Below are positions 8,328-16,710 of a DNA stretch of 64,000 nucleotides, one piece after another. This stretch comes from an uncultured Kiloniellaceae bacterium. Its GTDB lineage: Bacteria > Pseudomonadota > Alphaproteobacteria > Kiloniellales > Kiloniellaceae. Positions within the stretch are counted from its first letter, which is position 1. Every line of letters starts with the position of its first letter. The position numbers and the translations under genes are program-made. The notes beneath the pieces were generated by a model. The model was given only the letters and a program-made list of their open reading frames with translations, was not told where the DNA came from and made no database searches. Location: the NCBI GenBank assembly GCA_947493695.1, contig CANLSF010000002.1, positions 310,001 through 374,000 on the forward strand. Direction: 5' to 3'.

Positions 8328-9725
8328 TCAGTCCCTGGACATTTCGGACAGCACCGATTGGACCACTTCGATCGTGCGTTCGATGTCCTGGTCGCTGGTC
8401 AGCCAGTTGCAGACCGAAATCCGCATGGCCCGTCGCCCCTGCCAGGTCACACCGCCGAACCATACTTCACCACTATCTTGCAACAACGCGATGACCTCGT
8501 CCGTGCGCCGGTCGTGGTCGCCGTCCGGCGAGAGAAACCGCACCAGCCCCTGATTGATAACGGGATGCGCGAGCGCTTCGGCCCCCACCATTGCATCAAT
8601 AGCTTCGACCAACTTGGAGGCATGACTGCAGCAGCGTTCCACCAGGTCGCTCAATCCCTCTGTCCCTAAATGTCGAAGGGCTGCGTAAGCCGCAAAGCCC
8701 CTTCCTCTTCGCGACCATTCGGGATTCCAGTCCTTCTGGTTACGCAGGTCCGCAAGCGGCACCGCGTAACTGGTCGCCTGGGAGAAAGCCGCTCGGTGTG
8801 CCGCCGGTTCGGCCACAAAGACGAAGCCGGAATCAAAGGGCAGATTGAGCCACTTGTGTCCATCGGTGGCCCAGGAGTCTGCCAACTCAACGCCCTCAAG
8901 CAGATGCCGATAGAGCGGACTAGCCGCCGCCCAGAGACCGAAGGCACCATCCACATGCACCCAGGCTTTGTGCTTTCGCGCGATGGGGCAAAGCGCCTTG
9001 AAGGAATCAAACACACCGCTGTTTAAATCCCCTGCCTGTAGAGAAACAATCGTAGCCCTGTCCGAAGGGCCGCTGAGCGCGGCATCCAGAGCTCCCGGAT
9101 CCATCCGCCCTTCTTTGTCACTTGCGACGTAGGTCACCGCGTCAGTACCAAGTCCCAGCAAGCGAACCGCCCGCAGGATCGATTCGTGACGGTTTTCACT
9201 GGTCAGAATCCTGATCAGGGGAGCGCCGTGAAGCCCCTGCGCTTCGACATCCCATCCGCGCGCCTGCAGCAGATGATGCCGGGCCGCGGCAAAGGCAGTG
9301 GTATGCGCCATCTGACACCCGGTCACGAACGCAAAAGATGCCGAGGCCGGAAGGTTGAGCAGCTGTTTCATCCAGGCGCCGCTGATCTCCTCGACAACCG
9401 CTTCCGCAGGCGCTGTCACGTTGGATGCGGCGTTCTGGTCCCAGGTAGACGTCAGCCAGTCGGCGGCGAGGGCAACCGGCAAACTGCCGCCGATCACCCA
9501 ACCATAGAATCGCCCGCTGCCGGACCCCAGAATGCCGCCCGCTGCATCGGCAACCAGTTCATCGATGACCTGATCGGCGGATTGTCCCTTTTCAGTGAGC
9601 GGTCGTCCCAGGCGGCTCCGCAGTTCCGCCAGTGTTGCGGTGGTCCTGATCGGTTGGTTACCGAGCTTGTCGAGATAGTCAATCGCGAGCCCCGCCGCCT
9701 GCTGAAGAACCTGATTTTCCGACAT
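8328..9725 (-). CDS. PLP-dependent group II decarboxylase (aromatic-amino-acid/glutamate type)
   Basis: 465 residues from the ATG at 9725 (MSENQVLQQAAGLAIDYL), which has a GAGGATG Shine-Dalgarno; the frame upstream to 9764 looks non-coding. Fold type I PLP enzyme: substrate-side GRFYGWVIGGSLP, the HVDGAFGLWAA cofactor-binding Asp/Ala block, and the Schiff-base lysine in ATDGHKWLNLPFDSGF at about residue 290. The family covers aromatic-L-amino-acid, tyrosine, glutamate and 2,4-diaminobutyrate decarboxylases plus PLP aldolases; this one lies in the bacterial AAT_I 'aspartate aminotransferase family' group whose substrates are mostly untested. Divergent from the Ada-type gene; a strong hairpin sits between them. 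Confidence 0.85.
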   Translation of the reverse strand: MSENQVLQQAAGLAIDYLDKLGNQPIRTTATLAELRSRLGRPLTEKGQSADQVIDELVADAAGGILGSGSGRFYGWVIGGSLPVALAADWLTSTWDQNAASNVTAPAEAVVEEISGAWMKQLLNLPASASFAFVTGCQMAHTTAFAAARHHLLQARGWDVEAQGLHGAPLIRILTSENRHESILRAVRLLGLGTDAVTYVASDKEGRMDPGALDAALSGPSDRATIVSLQAGDLNSGVFDSFKALCPIARKHKAWVHVDGAFGLWAAASPLYRHLLEGVELADSWATDGHKWLNLPFDSGFVFVAEPAAHRAAFSQATSYAVPLADLRNQKDWNPEWSRRGRGFAAYAALRHLGTEGLSDLVERCCSHASKLVEAIDAMVGAEALAHPVINQGLVRFLSPDGDHDRRTDEVIALLQDSGEVWFGGVTWQGRRAMRISVCNWLTSDQDIERTIEVVQSVLSEMSRD

Positions 9726-9795
9726 ATCATCCTCATGAGATAAAGCCCAAAGACCACCCAACAAGAGACAAGACCTCTCCGGCTGTCTGGCCAGT

Positions 9796-9835
9796 ATCGG
9801 ACTCAGTCCCGTGCCGCTGTGGGACCGAGTCCGAT
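9796..9835. promoter_or_regulatory. 15-bp stem-loop between decarboxylase and Ada-type gene
   Basis: ATCGGACTCAGTCCC (9796-9810) pairs with GGGACCGAGTCCGAT (9821-9835) with a single mismatch and a 10-base loop. It sits 43 bp upstream of the Ada-type start and 70 bp upstream of the divergent decarboxylase. No T-tract follows on either strand, so an operator or mRNA leader structure is as likely as a terminator. Confidence 0.5.
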
Positions 9836-9878
9836 TTCAGCTAGCCTAAAACCTTGCTCCGGTCATAATAGCCCGATC

Positions 9879-10496
9879 ATGAACTACCAACCGAACCTTC
9901 ACCCCGATACCGCAGTCGATCCAGAGATCTGGCGCGATTGGGAAGCCTGTGACCGTGCGCGGATCGCCCGTGACCGGCGCTATGACGGCGTCTTCTTCAC
10001 AGGTGTTCGGACGACAAAAATCTACTGCAGGCCGATTTGCCCTGTCCGCTGCGCTCATTCCAAAAACGTCACCTTCTACCCCTCCGCCGCTGCAGCTGAG
10101 CGCGCCGGATATCGTCCCTGTCTGAGATGCCGCCCTGAAACCGCACCGGGCAGTCCCGCGTGGCGCGGCACCGCAACGACTGTCGCGCGTGCCCTGCGCT
10201 TGATTGAGGAGGGATTCCTGGATCAGGAAAGTGTCGAGGCGCTGGCGGATAAACTGGGGATCGGCACACGCCACCTCTCACGCCTTTTCATGCAGCATGT
10301 CGGCGCAAGCCCCAGCGCGATCGCCGCCACCCATCGGGTTCAAATCGCGAAGCGCCTGATCGACAGCAGCAACCGGGCGCTGGCGGATATCGCCTTTGAA
10401 GCCGGCTTCAACAGCGTGCGGCGCTTCAACGACGCTTTCCGCGCGACCTATGGCCGCCCGCCGTCTTCTTTCCGCCGACCGAAAAACTCGGCCTAA
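9879..10496 (+). CDS. Ada-type methylphosphotriester-sensing AraC regulator
   Basis: 205 residues from the ATG at 9879 (MNYQPNLHPDTAVDPEIW). Residues about 25-100 are the Ada zinc domain: RRYDGVFFTGVRTTKIYCRP contains the methyl-accepting Cys, followed by C-P-V-R-C and the second pair in YRPCLRCRPE, giving the four-Cys set. Residues about 110-200 are an AraC-type double HTH (GIGTRHLSRLF; FEAGFNSVRRFNDAF). There is no Ogt-like alkyltransferase and no AlkA domain, so it corresponds to Bacillus AdaA-like or truncated 'Ada/AlkA' regulators. Likely function is to sense methylated phosphate backbone and activate repair genes. Its last bases overlap the end of the convergent DUF1513 gene by four bases. 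Confidence 0.85.
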   Translation: MNYQPNLHPDTAVDPEIWRDWEACDRARIARDRRYDGVFFTGVRTTKIYCRPICPVRCAHSKNVTFYPSAAAAERAGYRPCLRCRPETAPGSPAWRGTATTVARALRLIEEGFLDQESVEALADKLGIGTRHLSRLFMQHVGASPSAIAATHRVQIAKRLIDSSNRALADIAFEAGFNSVRRFNDAFRATYGRPPSSFRRPKNSA

Positions 10497-11596
10497 TTCA
10501 GCGCAAGCAGATGATTGTCGAAGGCGATGTTCTTGTGAGACTTCAACGCGGACGCGCTCTCGTTCGCGATAACGCCACGACCTGAAGTCATCAGAAACCC
10601 GCCGCCGCTGGCAGCCAGACCGCAACCGTCTTCAAACTCCAGGGACTCGCGAAAGTTCCCATCGCCATCCCAGAACGTCATCAGTCCACCGCGTGGTGAC
10701 GAAACAGCGAAGCTCGCACCATCGCCTGAAAAAGCAACCGACCCGCAGTAGTTTCGCATTCTAGCGGCGACTCTGGCCGGGGCTGATTTCAAAGCCAACC
10801 CCACGTCACGATCAATGAGGGCCACGAGTGGCGGCTGCTCCAGCTTCGGACCTTCCCATTGGGCCACGACCGCGATCCGACCATCGCGCCGCACATCAAG
10901 GTGCCGCAATGACAGCTGATGAAGTTCCTGAGGGGGAGCATAGTCCGTATGAAAAGCGCCTGTTCGCGCATCAATCAAGGCGATGGAGGGCGTCATATCA
11001 GATAAGTTAAGCTTCATGCGCGGCGCATCCGGGTGGGTGAGGATACCTCCATTCGCCACCACCAGTGTCTGCCCATCCGGCATCAGGGAAATCTCATGGG
11101 GCCCTATACCGAAGGAAGAAAACTCTCCGATCCGCCGATAGGCATCGCGCGCGTCGTACAGTCCGATGACGCCACGTTCGCCGTTAAAATCGTTCTCGGT
11201 GGCAAAAAGGATTCCGCCGTCGTGCGAAAAACAACCATGGCCGTAAAAGTGCCGGTCCTCCCGCGCCGAGATGAGGTGCCGCGCCTCTCCGCTCATCGGA
11301 TCCAGCACCAACGCAAAGTTGCCCGGACGACGCGCAAAGATAATCGCTTCCTCATGCCCGGGCTTTAGCGCCGCACCATGTCCACGTTCCGGAAGCTCAA
11401 ATTCCGCGATCAGCACACCATCAGAACTTAGAATGGCACCACCGTGCACCCCGCCTGCACGGGTCGCCGCAGTCAGAAAAGACGCTGATCCTGCAACCGA
11501 AGATAAAGCTGCCGCCGCGGAGGAAAACAGAAGGGGTGAGAGAGCCCCACCACCAAGCAGGCTCAGAGTCTGCCTGCGCGAAAACGGCGGTGTCAC
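10493..11596 (-). CDS. DUF1513 periplasmic protein of an iron-uptake cluster
   Basis: 367 residues. The N-terminus has a twin-arginine-like signal (SRRQTLSLLGGGALSPLLF), so Tat export to the periplasm is likely. The body reads as a WD/YVTN-type beta-propeller of the DUF1513 family: HGGAILSSDGVLIAEFELPERGHG, YGHGCFSHDGGILFATEND, IGPHEISLMPDGQTLVVANGG and the matching later blades. DUF1513 genes usually stand last in clusters with imelysin and DUF1111 genes, as here; the role in iron uptake is by association, not biochemistry. The start lies two bases past the stop of the preceding imelysin-family gene, so translation is coupled. Confidence 0.88.
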   Translation of the reverse strand: MTPPFSRRQTLSLLGGGALSPLLFSSAAAALSSVAGSASFLTAATRAGGVHGGAILSSDGVLIAEFELPERGHGAALKPGHEEAIIFARRPGNFALVLDPMSGEARHLISAREDRHFYGHGCFSHDGGILFATENDFNGERGVIGLYDARDAYRRIGEFSSFGIGPHEISLMPDGQTLVVANGGILTHPDAPRMKLNLSDMTPSIALIDARTGAFHTDYAPPQELHQLSLRHLDVRRDGRIAVVAQWEGPKLEQPPLVALIDRDVGLALKSAPARVAARMRNYCGSVAFSGDGASFAVSSPRGGLMTFWDGDGNFRESLEFEDGCGLAASGGGFLMTSGRGVIANESASALKSHKNIAFDNHLLALN

Positions 11597-11598
11597 AA

Positions 11599-12717
11599 TC
11601 AGTCACCGTCCAATGCGTTAAAGCCGAGGGAGAGACCCAGAGTATTCGCGAGATTGCCGGAAGACCTGAGCGAGAGGTCCTCAGCGAGGAACCGAAGATA
11701 ATCCATTTTCGGACGTAGCGCCTTATCGGTCGCCGCTTCGACGAAGGGCTTATCCACGGCCTTGAGCGTCACAAGCGCCTGCTCGTAGGAGGTCATCAAC
11801 GTAGTGTCCAGGCCATCGTCCACCGACTTTACATAGGCAGAAATACCGCTCTTGGTGTAGAGCTCCATCAATGTCGCAAAATTCGCATCCAGGGCTTCCA
11901 GCGTTGTTCCGGAACGCCAGAACTCCCCACGCTTTGGACGTGCCTTTTCAATCGTGTCGCCGAGCGGCGCCTGAAGTTTCCGCTCGTGCAGAAACTGCAA
12001 GCCGGCACTGAGGGACTTCATGACTTCGAGGGCGGCTTCGTGATGGTCCCGGTACAGTGGATTCTCCGGGCCCGGCGCCGCGAAGACACGCATGAAATCC
12101 TTGTCCGGTGCCCAAGCCGCCTCGACCGCACCCGTGATCTGCACCAGGTTCTGGGTGATGGCTTGCGCATATTGGCAGCGGAATTGAGCCTCTTCCTTGC
12201 TTTCCGCAGGCGCCATCGTCATGAGACGTTCGAGAGCCGTGAGCCCCTGCAGGGCAATCGACTTTTTCGCCAGGCTCTTGGCGTCGATCAGCGTCGCATC
12301 GCGCTTCGCGAGGACCGCGGACATCTGGCGCGAGGTGAGGTTTTTAGGGTCCGGCCAGAAAGCAATGCGTTCATAGCGGTTTTCGTCTTTCACCGGACCG
12401 AAACGAATATGCTGCACAGACACCCAGGCCTTTGCGACGTCCATAAAAGACTTCACAATGGTCGGCGTGGTGACCCCTTCGTCGGTTCGGCAGGCTGCAT
12501 CCATGATCAGTGAGAGGTTCTTGCTGGCCTTTGCCATCCGGCTGTAGGCCGGGCGGATATGACCGGCAACCGTCGACTGCACGATGGTCGCATAGTCCGG
12601 CGACGGGCTCTCACTGGCCGCAGCATCGCTCTTCTCAGACTCTGTTGCAACGCCTGAGCCAGTTGCAATCGCAAAGCTGACAAGGAAACTAGAAAGCAGA
12701 AGAGTGTATCTGCGCAT
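11599..12717 (-). CDS. Imelysin family protein (second copy)
   Basis: 372 residues from the ATG at 12717 (MRRYTLLLSSFLVSFAIATG), which starts a Sec signal peptide; the open frame further upstream overlaps the DUF1111 gene and is not used. The mature protein is an all-helical imelysin-like (peptidase M75 fold) domain: CRTDEGVTTPTIVKSFMDVA, IRFGPVKDENRYERIAFWPDP and a C-terminal LGLSLGFNALDGD. The GxHxxE metal motif of canonical imelysins is not evident, in contrast to the first copy at 14.6 kb. Family members are iron-regulated periplasmic or outer-membrane-associated proteins thought to bind iron. It starts 14 bp after the DUF1111 stop, in one operon. Confidence 0.88.
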   Translation of the reverse strand: MRRYTLLLSSFLVSFAIATGSGVATESEKSDAAASESPSPDYATIVQSTVAGHIRPAYSRMAKASKNLSLIMDAACRTDEGVTTPTIVKSFMDVAKAWVSVQHIRFGPVKDENRYERIAFWPDPKNLTSRQMSAVLAKRDATLIDAKSLAKKSIALQGLTALERLMTMAPAESKEEAQFRCQYAQAITQNLVQITGAVEAAWAPDKDFMRVFAAPGPENPLYRDHHEAALEVMKSLSAGLQFLHERKLQAPLGDTIEKARPKRGEFWRSGTTLEALDANFATLMELYTKSGISAYVKSVDDGLDTTLMTSYEQALVTLKAVDKPFVEAATDKALRPKMDYLRFLAEDLSLRSSGNLANTLGLSLGFNALDGD

Positions 12718-12731
12718 ATGCCGAGATCCTG

Positions 12732-14246
12732 TTACAGTGATCCAACGAAAGCCAAAAGGGCTTCTCGTTCCCCAGGGGTCATGTCGACAACTGTTTGTCG
12801 AGCCTGTTCCGCTTCGCCGCCGTGCCAGAGGATCGCCTCCAGAAGACTGCGCGCACGACCGTCGTGGAGGAACTTCGTATGGCCATTGACCGTCTCGGTC
12901 AAACCGATTCCCCACAGCGGCGCCGTCCGCCACTCCCGCCCATTGGCCTTCCACTCGGGCCGGTTGTCAGCCAGTCCCTCCCCCATGTCATGCAGGAGAA
13001 GATCGCTATAGGGCCAGATCAGCTGGAAAGCGTGCGCGTCGGGCTCTACATCACGGCGGGTGACGAACTTTGGTGTATGGCAGGAAACGCAGCCCGAAGC
13101 GTAAAAGAGCTCTTTACCGGCCAGCACATCCTGGTCGCCGACATCGCGTCGCGCCGGAACCGCAAGATTGCGGGCATAGAACGTCACAAGATTGAGCACA
13201 TTGTCCGGTGCTTCCACATCCCCGAACGAAAGCTGCACGCCGTCCGGCGCGCTCCGGCACTCCTGCTGATTCTCCGTGCATTCGCCCCAATGGGCAGGCG
13301 TCATGCTGGTCGATATCCCGATGTCACCGGTAAAGGCATGGGCCGATTGTTGTCTCACTGTGGGATTTCCGGCCTTCCAGCCGAAACGCCCGACGGCCAG
13401 TTCACCCGTCTCATCATTCCGCACCCAATTCGGTCGGCCGGAAATCCCGTCACCGTCGGAATCCTCAGGATCCGCAAGCGCCAAAAGATCGCCTTCGTGG
13501 ATGGCTTCGAGTAATCCAAGACCAATCATTTGATTGGCAACACGGGGACTTAGGAGGGTTTTAGGATCCAAAGGACCGTAAGCAAGCTGATCGATTGAAT
13601 AGCTCGGTTTTCGCAAACTGATGGTTTCACCACCGTTCAGTTCGACCGGCACCTCCTCATAGGTGATGACCATTTCACCTTCGGCGCTGTGGCCCGGAAC
13701 GGCAAAGTTCTGCAGCTGCGTTCCATAGGTCGGTTCGGGAACCAATCCTATTTTTCCTGCCTTTAAAGCCGCTTCCTGAACAGCGTTTTGTGGCGGCACC
13801 GAAAGGCGCAAGAACATCGAAACCGCGTCATCGCCCTCGGCGGGCGGTTGTCCGCGTCCATCCTTCAAGTGGCAGCGTTGACAGGCCCGCGCATTGTACA
13901 ACGGTCCGAGCCCGTCGGAGGCGCGTGTCGACGCCGGCGAGGAGACCCAGATCTTCTTGAAAATACCGTTGCCGACCTTCGCCAACTGCTCTTCCTCAAA
14001 GGACAGATTGGGCAGGAAGTGCGAAAAGACGTCCGCGTTGACAAGCTTCTTCGACGTTCCGGCGCCAGCGGGCCAGCGTTCAAACTTCTCAGGCTTCGAA
14101 AAGTCATCTGTCCAAGTTATAACAGATTCTATTTTCAACCTATCAGAGTGATTTAAGTCTTCTCGATGTTCGAGGACTGCTGCCGCAGCAGCAGCTGTGA
14201 CGACGCCCAAAACAACAGAGCTCGTGATCACAGATGGCAAATGCAT
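12732..14246 (-). CDS. Di-haem oxidoreductase, DUF1111 ('thiol oxidoreductase') family
   Basis: 504 residues with an N-terminal hydrophobic segment (SSVVLGVVTAAAAAAVL) that exports or anchors it. Two c-type haem motifs are visible: CQRCH at about residue 125 and CVSCH at about residue 390, the second within a cytochrome-peroxidase-like domain (GKELFYASGCVSCHTPKF). Other landmarks are GLGPLYNARAC and FGDVEAPDNVLNLVTFYARNLAVP. DUF1111 proteins are found next to imelysins in iron-regulated clusters and are thought to handle iron redox in the periplasm (association only). First gene of a three-gene operon with the second imelysin and DUF1513; 322 bp and a strong terminator separate it from the first imelysin gene. 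Confidence 0.9.
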   Translation of the reverse strand: MHLPSVITSSVVLGVVTAAAAAAVLEHREDLNHSDRLKIESVITWTDDFSKPEKFERWPAGAGTSKKLVNADVFSHFLPNLSFEEEQLAKVGNGIFKKIWVSSPASTRASDGLGPLYNARACQRCHLKDGRGQPPAEGDDAVSMFLRLSVPPQNAVQEAALKAGKIGLVPEPTYGTQLQNFAVPGHSAEGEMVITYEEVPVELNGGETISLRKPSYSIDQLAYGPLDPKTLLSPRVANQMIGLGLLEAIHEGDLLALADPEDSDGDGISGRPNWVRNDETGELAVGRFGWKAGNPTVRQQSAHAFTGDIGISTSMTPAHWGECTENQQECRSAPDGVQLSFGDVEAPDNVLNLVTFYARNLAVPARRDVGDQDVLAGKELFYASGCVSCHTPKFVTRRDVEPDAHAFQLIWPYSDLLLHDMGEGLADNRPEWKANGREWRTAPLWGIGLTETVNGHTKFLHDGRARSLLEAILWHGGEAEQARQTVVDMTPGEREALLAFVGSL

Positions 14247-14567
14247 CGCCGATTAACTTTCTTGCATCTCAATAAGATACACGGCGGAAATACGTTCCGC
14301 CGTGTTTTCTTGCTACGCCAGGGCCGCAAGATCGCGCCACGCACAAGTCAGCTTAGCACCGCTCTTTCGAAGCGGAAAGACCTGTCTATGACATTTTTGA
14401 GGTCAACCGTGCTGGTAGAGTAAATTTCGGAAACCCGATGGGGTTCTTGTTGCGCGAGGAAAGTACCGAAATTGCTTTGCAGGGAAAGAAAAAATTGGGG
14501 GGACGGACAAAGTCAGTGAGAGGTGGATCACTGTGTCCGTCCCCCCGCCCGCGGAGAGCGAGGTGGA
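14247..14567. other. 321-bp gap between the two halves of the iron cluster
   Basis: Contains the minus-strand terminator at 14491-14546. Between about 14250 and 14400 it must hold the promoter of the DUF1111 operon if that is independent. A stretch CTTATTGAGATGCAAG (minus strand, about 14256-14271) faintly resembles the Fur-like box at 16494 but is too weak to call. Confidence 0.4.
14491..14546 (-). terminator. Strong Rho-independent terminator after the first imelysin gene
   Basis: A 13-bp perfect stem GGGGGGACGGACA (14498-14510) / TGTCCGTCCCCCC (14534-14546) is extended by CAGTGA/TCACTG with a four-base bulge. On the minus strand it is followed by AATTTTTTC. It starts 21 bp after the imelysin stop codon at 14568. 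Confidence 0.88.
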
Positions 14568-15854
14568 TTACTGGAAGATAGAGGAAGGATTATCGAGGCT
14601 GTCGGATCCTTCAAAGGCAACGTTGTTCAGTTTCAAAGCCGCAACAGCGCGTTCGATTGATTTGGTCTGGGATACAAGAGCGTCGATCACGCCTTGCACC
14701 GCTGCGTTTCCCTTTTCATTGCCTTCGCCGATCATCTGATCGTAGGCCTCGGTGGTCTCCGCCCGACGCACCATGGCTTCAGCCGCGAAAAGGGTCATGT
14801 TGAGTTTACCGCTCAGTTCGGAATCGACCCCGCCGTCAGCCGCCGCGACCAGATCGCCAATGCTTGGACCTTCTACGACCGAGCCATCAATCCGGCGATA
14901 GCGCCCGCGATAGACATTCGAAATACCCAGCACATCGTAGTAGTGCGAGTTGTGAGTATTATCGGCGAAGCAATCATGCTCCTCCTCAGGATCGTTCAGC
15001 AGAAGCCCGAGCTTCATGCGCTCACCCGCCAGTTCGCCGTAAGACAGAGATCCCATACCGGTCAGAATTGCCGCCAGACCTGTGTCTTCACCATTCTGCA
15101 CAAGGGCAACCCGAGCGGCGGCACCAGGCTTCCAGTTTCCAACCATCTCTTCCAGATCGGCGATCAGAAGATCCGTAGCCGCTGTCAGGTAAGCGATCCG
15201 GCGATCGCAATTTCCACCCGTGCAGTTGGCGGGATCGAAATCCGTTGCCGGACGATTGCCAGCGCCCGCACCGTTACCATTCAGGTCCTGCCCCCAGAGC
15301 AAAAACTCGATGGCGTGATACCCGGTCGCGACGTTGGCTTCGACCTCACCGGCCTCCTGCAGCTCATTGGCCAGCAAGGCAGGCGTAATTTTTGTTGCAT
15401 CGATTTCCTTGCCGCCAACCTTAAGCGTTGGACTGGCAATGACGTTGACCGTGTAGAACGCGTTTTCATCGGACTCGGTGCCGTAGCTGGTCGAGACGTA
15501 GTCGATCAGGCCTTCATCGAGCGGCCAGGCATTTACGCGCCCTTCCCAATCATCAACGATTGCGTTGCCGAAGCGGTAAACCTCTGTCTGCTGATAGGGC
15601 GCACGGGCAGACAGCCAGGCAGCGCGGGCCTGCATCAGCGAAGCCTGTGACGGCGCCGCAATCACTGCATCCACAGCTGCTTTCAGGGTTTTCGCGGTTA
15701 CGAGCGAGTCCTCGTATCCTGCAAGAGCAATATCTCCGTAAGTCCGAAGCACCTCCGCCTTGGAAGGTCCGGCTGCCATAACGGGCGCCGAAACCACCAT
15801 CTGGGATGCTGCCACGAGACCTGCCGCCACCACGAGACCGATCTTTTTACTCAT
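14568..15854 (-). CDS. Imelysin family protein (IrpA-like)
   Basis: About 428 residues from the ATG at 15854 (MSKKIGLVVAAGLVAASQMV); an ATG six bases upstream is the alternative. The chosen start sits eight bases from an AAAGGCGG ribosome site and begins a clear Sec signal peptide ending APVMAAG. The imelysin domain carries W-x-x-ARxPYxQTEVYRFGN (AWLSARAPYQQTEVYRFGNA), the WPLDEGLIDYV block and the GYHAIEFLLWGQDLNG segment with the family's GxHxxE motif. Imelysins are iron-repressed periplasmic/outer-membrane proteins implicated in iron acquisition. The gene follows the Cys/His-rich unknown gene and the Fur-like box and ends in a strong terminator, so it is probably the most highly expressed member of the cluster. 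Confidence 0.92.
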   Translation of the reverse strand: MSKKIGLVVAAGLVAASQMVVSAPVMAAGPSKAEVLRTYGDIALAGYEDSLVTAKTLKAAVDAVIAAPSQASLMQARAAWLSARAPYQQTEVYRFGNAIVDDWEGRVNAWPLDEGLIDYVSTSYGTESDENAFYTVNVIASPTLKVGGKEIDATKITPALLANELQEAGEVEANVATGYHAIEFLLWGQDLNGNGAGAGNRPATDFDPANCTGGNCDRRIAYLTAATDLLIADLEEMVGNWKPGAAARVALVQNGEDTGLAAILTGMGSLSYGELAGERMKLGLLLNDPEEEHDCFADNTHNSHYYDVLGISNVYRGRYRRIDGSVVEGPSIGDLVAAADGGVDSELSGKLNMTLFAAEAMVRRAETTEAYDQMIGEGNEKGNAAVQGVIDALVSQTKSIERAVAALKLNNVAFEGSDSLDNPSSIFQ

Positions 15855-15974
15855 TTTCATTTCCGCCTTTAGTCTTGTCATAAAACTCATGTTTTGCTGG
15901 CGCATCCGCGCCGGCACTTTGATCGGGGCAATGCCAAGCACCTCTGCGCATCGCCAACGATAACTCTTTCGAGC

Positions 15975-16478
15975 CTAGTGCAGAGTGGCCTTCTCCCCTT
16001 GCCCATCATGGAGCGAAGGCTGCGCACCCGAGAAACGCTTCCATTCCCGCTGATGTGGCACATCGACACCACGATCCGCCAGAGCTGCCGCCAGATCGAG
16101 CGCGCGCTCAACCAGCGCATCGGCCATCGGGTCCTGGACCATTTCCAGCGCATAGGTGCGCACCAGATCCTGCCGCCCGGCCTGCGCGGCCCCGACCATC
16201 GACGTGACCAGGGCTTCGTCGGCCCCAACGCAGGGACAACAAGGCTGGTGGTAGTGCACCGCGCGCCGGGCGCCTGAGCGAATAGCTTCCACCAAACCTA
16301 CGAAGCTCTGCAGGATCGGTCGTGCGCGTTCCGCACCGAAGCGCACCGCGAACTCGTTCCAGACCGTCGACCAGCTTTGTTGACCGCTCAGCCAACGGCG
16401 GAACGACCAGACAACCAGTTGCTGTCCGTCGCTCAATTCGCTCATCCAAGCTTTGCCTGTGTCTTGCTCGTTGGTCAT
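15975..16478 (-). CDS. Unknown Cys/His-rich protein at the head of the iron cluster
   Basis: 167 residues from the ATG at 16478 (MTNEQDTGKAWMSELSDGQQ). Not assigned to a family. Mostly helical by composition, with an Arg/Trp-rich N-half (LVVWSFRRWLSGQQSWSTVW) and one striking motif at about residues 72-82, AVHYHQPCCPCVGADE, that looks like a metal site (His-x-His, then three Cys in C-C-x-C). No signal peptide, so cytoplasmic. It is the first gene after the Fur-like box; the imelysin gene begins about 120 bp downstream. A regulatory or iron-sensing/trafficking role is an inference from motif and place. It could be part of a lineage-specific family that accompanies imelysin clusters. Confidence 0.7.
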   Translation of the reverse strand: MTNEQDTGKAWMSELSDGQQLVVWSFRRWLSGQQSWSTVWNEFAVRFGAERARPILQSFVGLVEAIRSGARRAVHYHQPCCPCVGADEALVTSMVGAAQAGRQDLVRTYALEMVQDPMADALVERALDLAAALADRGVDVPHQREWKRFSGAQPSLHDGQGEKATLH

Positions 16479-16484
16479 TGTGTC

Positions 16485-16520
16485 TTCGGAGTTAATAAGA
16501 ATGATTTGCATTTGCAGTAA
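16485..16520 (-). promoter_or_regulatory. Promoter with Fur-like box for the iron cluster
   Basis: On the minus strand the core reads TGCAAATGCAAATCATTC then TTATT (16494-16516), close to the TGCAAATnATTCnCATT type of Fur box. It fills the space between a plausible -35 (TTTACT) and -10 (TTATTA) that are 17 bp apart, so bound repressor would block polymerase. The leader to the ATG at 16478 is short. Confidence 0.65.
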
Positions 16521-16710
16521 AGCCAGTTTTGTCGATCCTGTCAACGGCTTCGAACGGACAATGCAAATTTTTAGATCAAGCCAAGCAACGACGCGGCTTT
16601 CAGAGGCACTCGTCATCCAATAAACTCTGCTAATCAGTCGTTTAGGTGAAAAAAAATAAACGACCCCGCGCCCAACGCAGGCGAAAGATCATAAGAAGGA
16701 AGAGTGTTAC

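Noticed and set aside
14256-14271. Second Fur-like box before the DUF1111 gene
   Set aside because: Only a loose similarity to the box at 16494; not enough to annotate.
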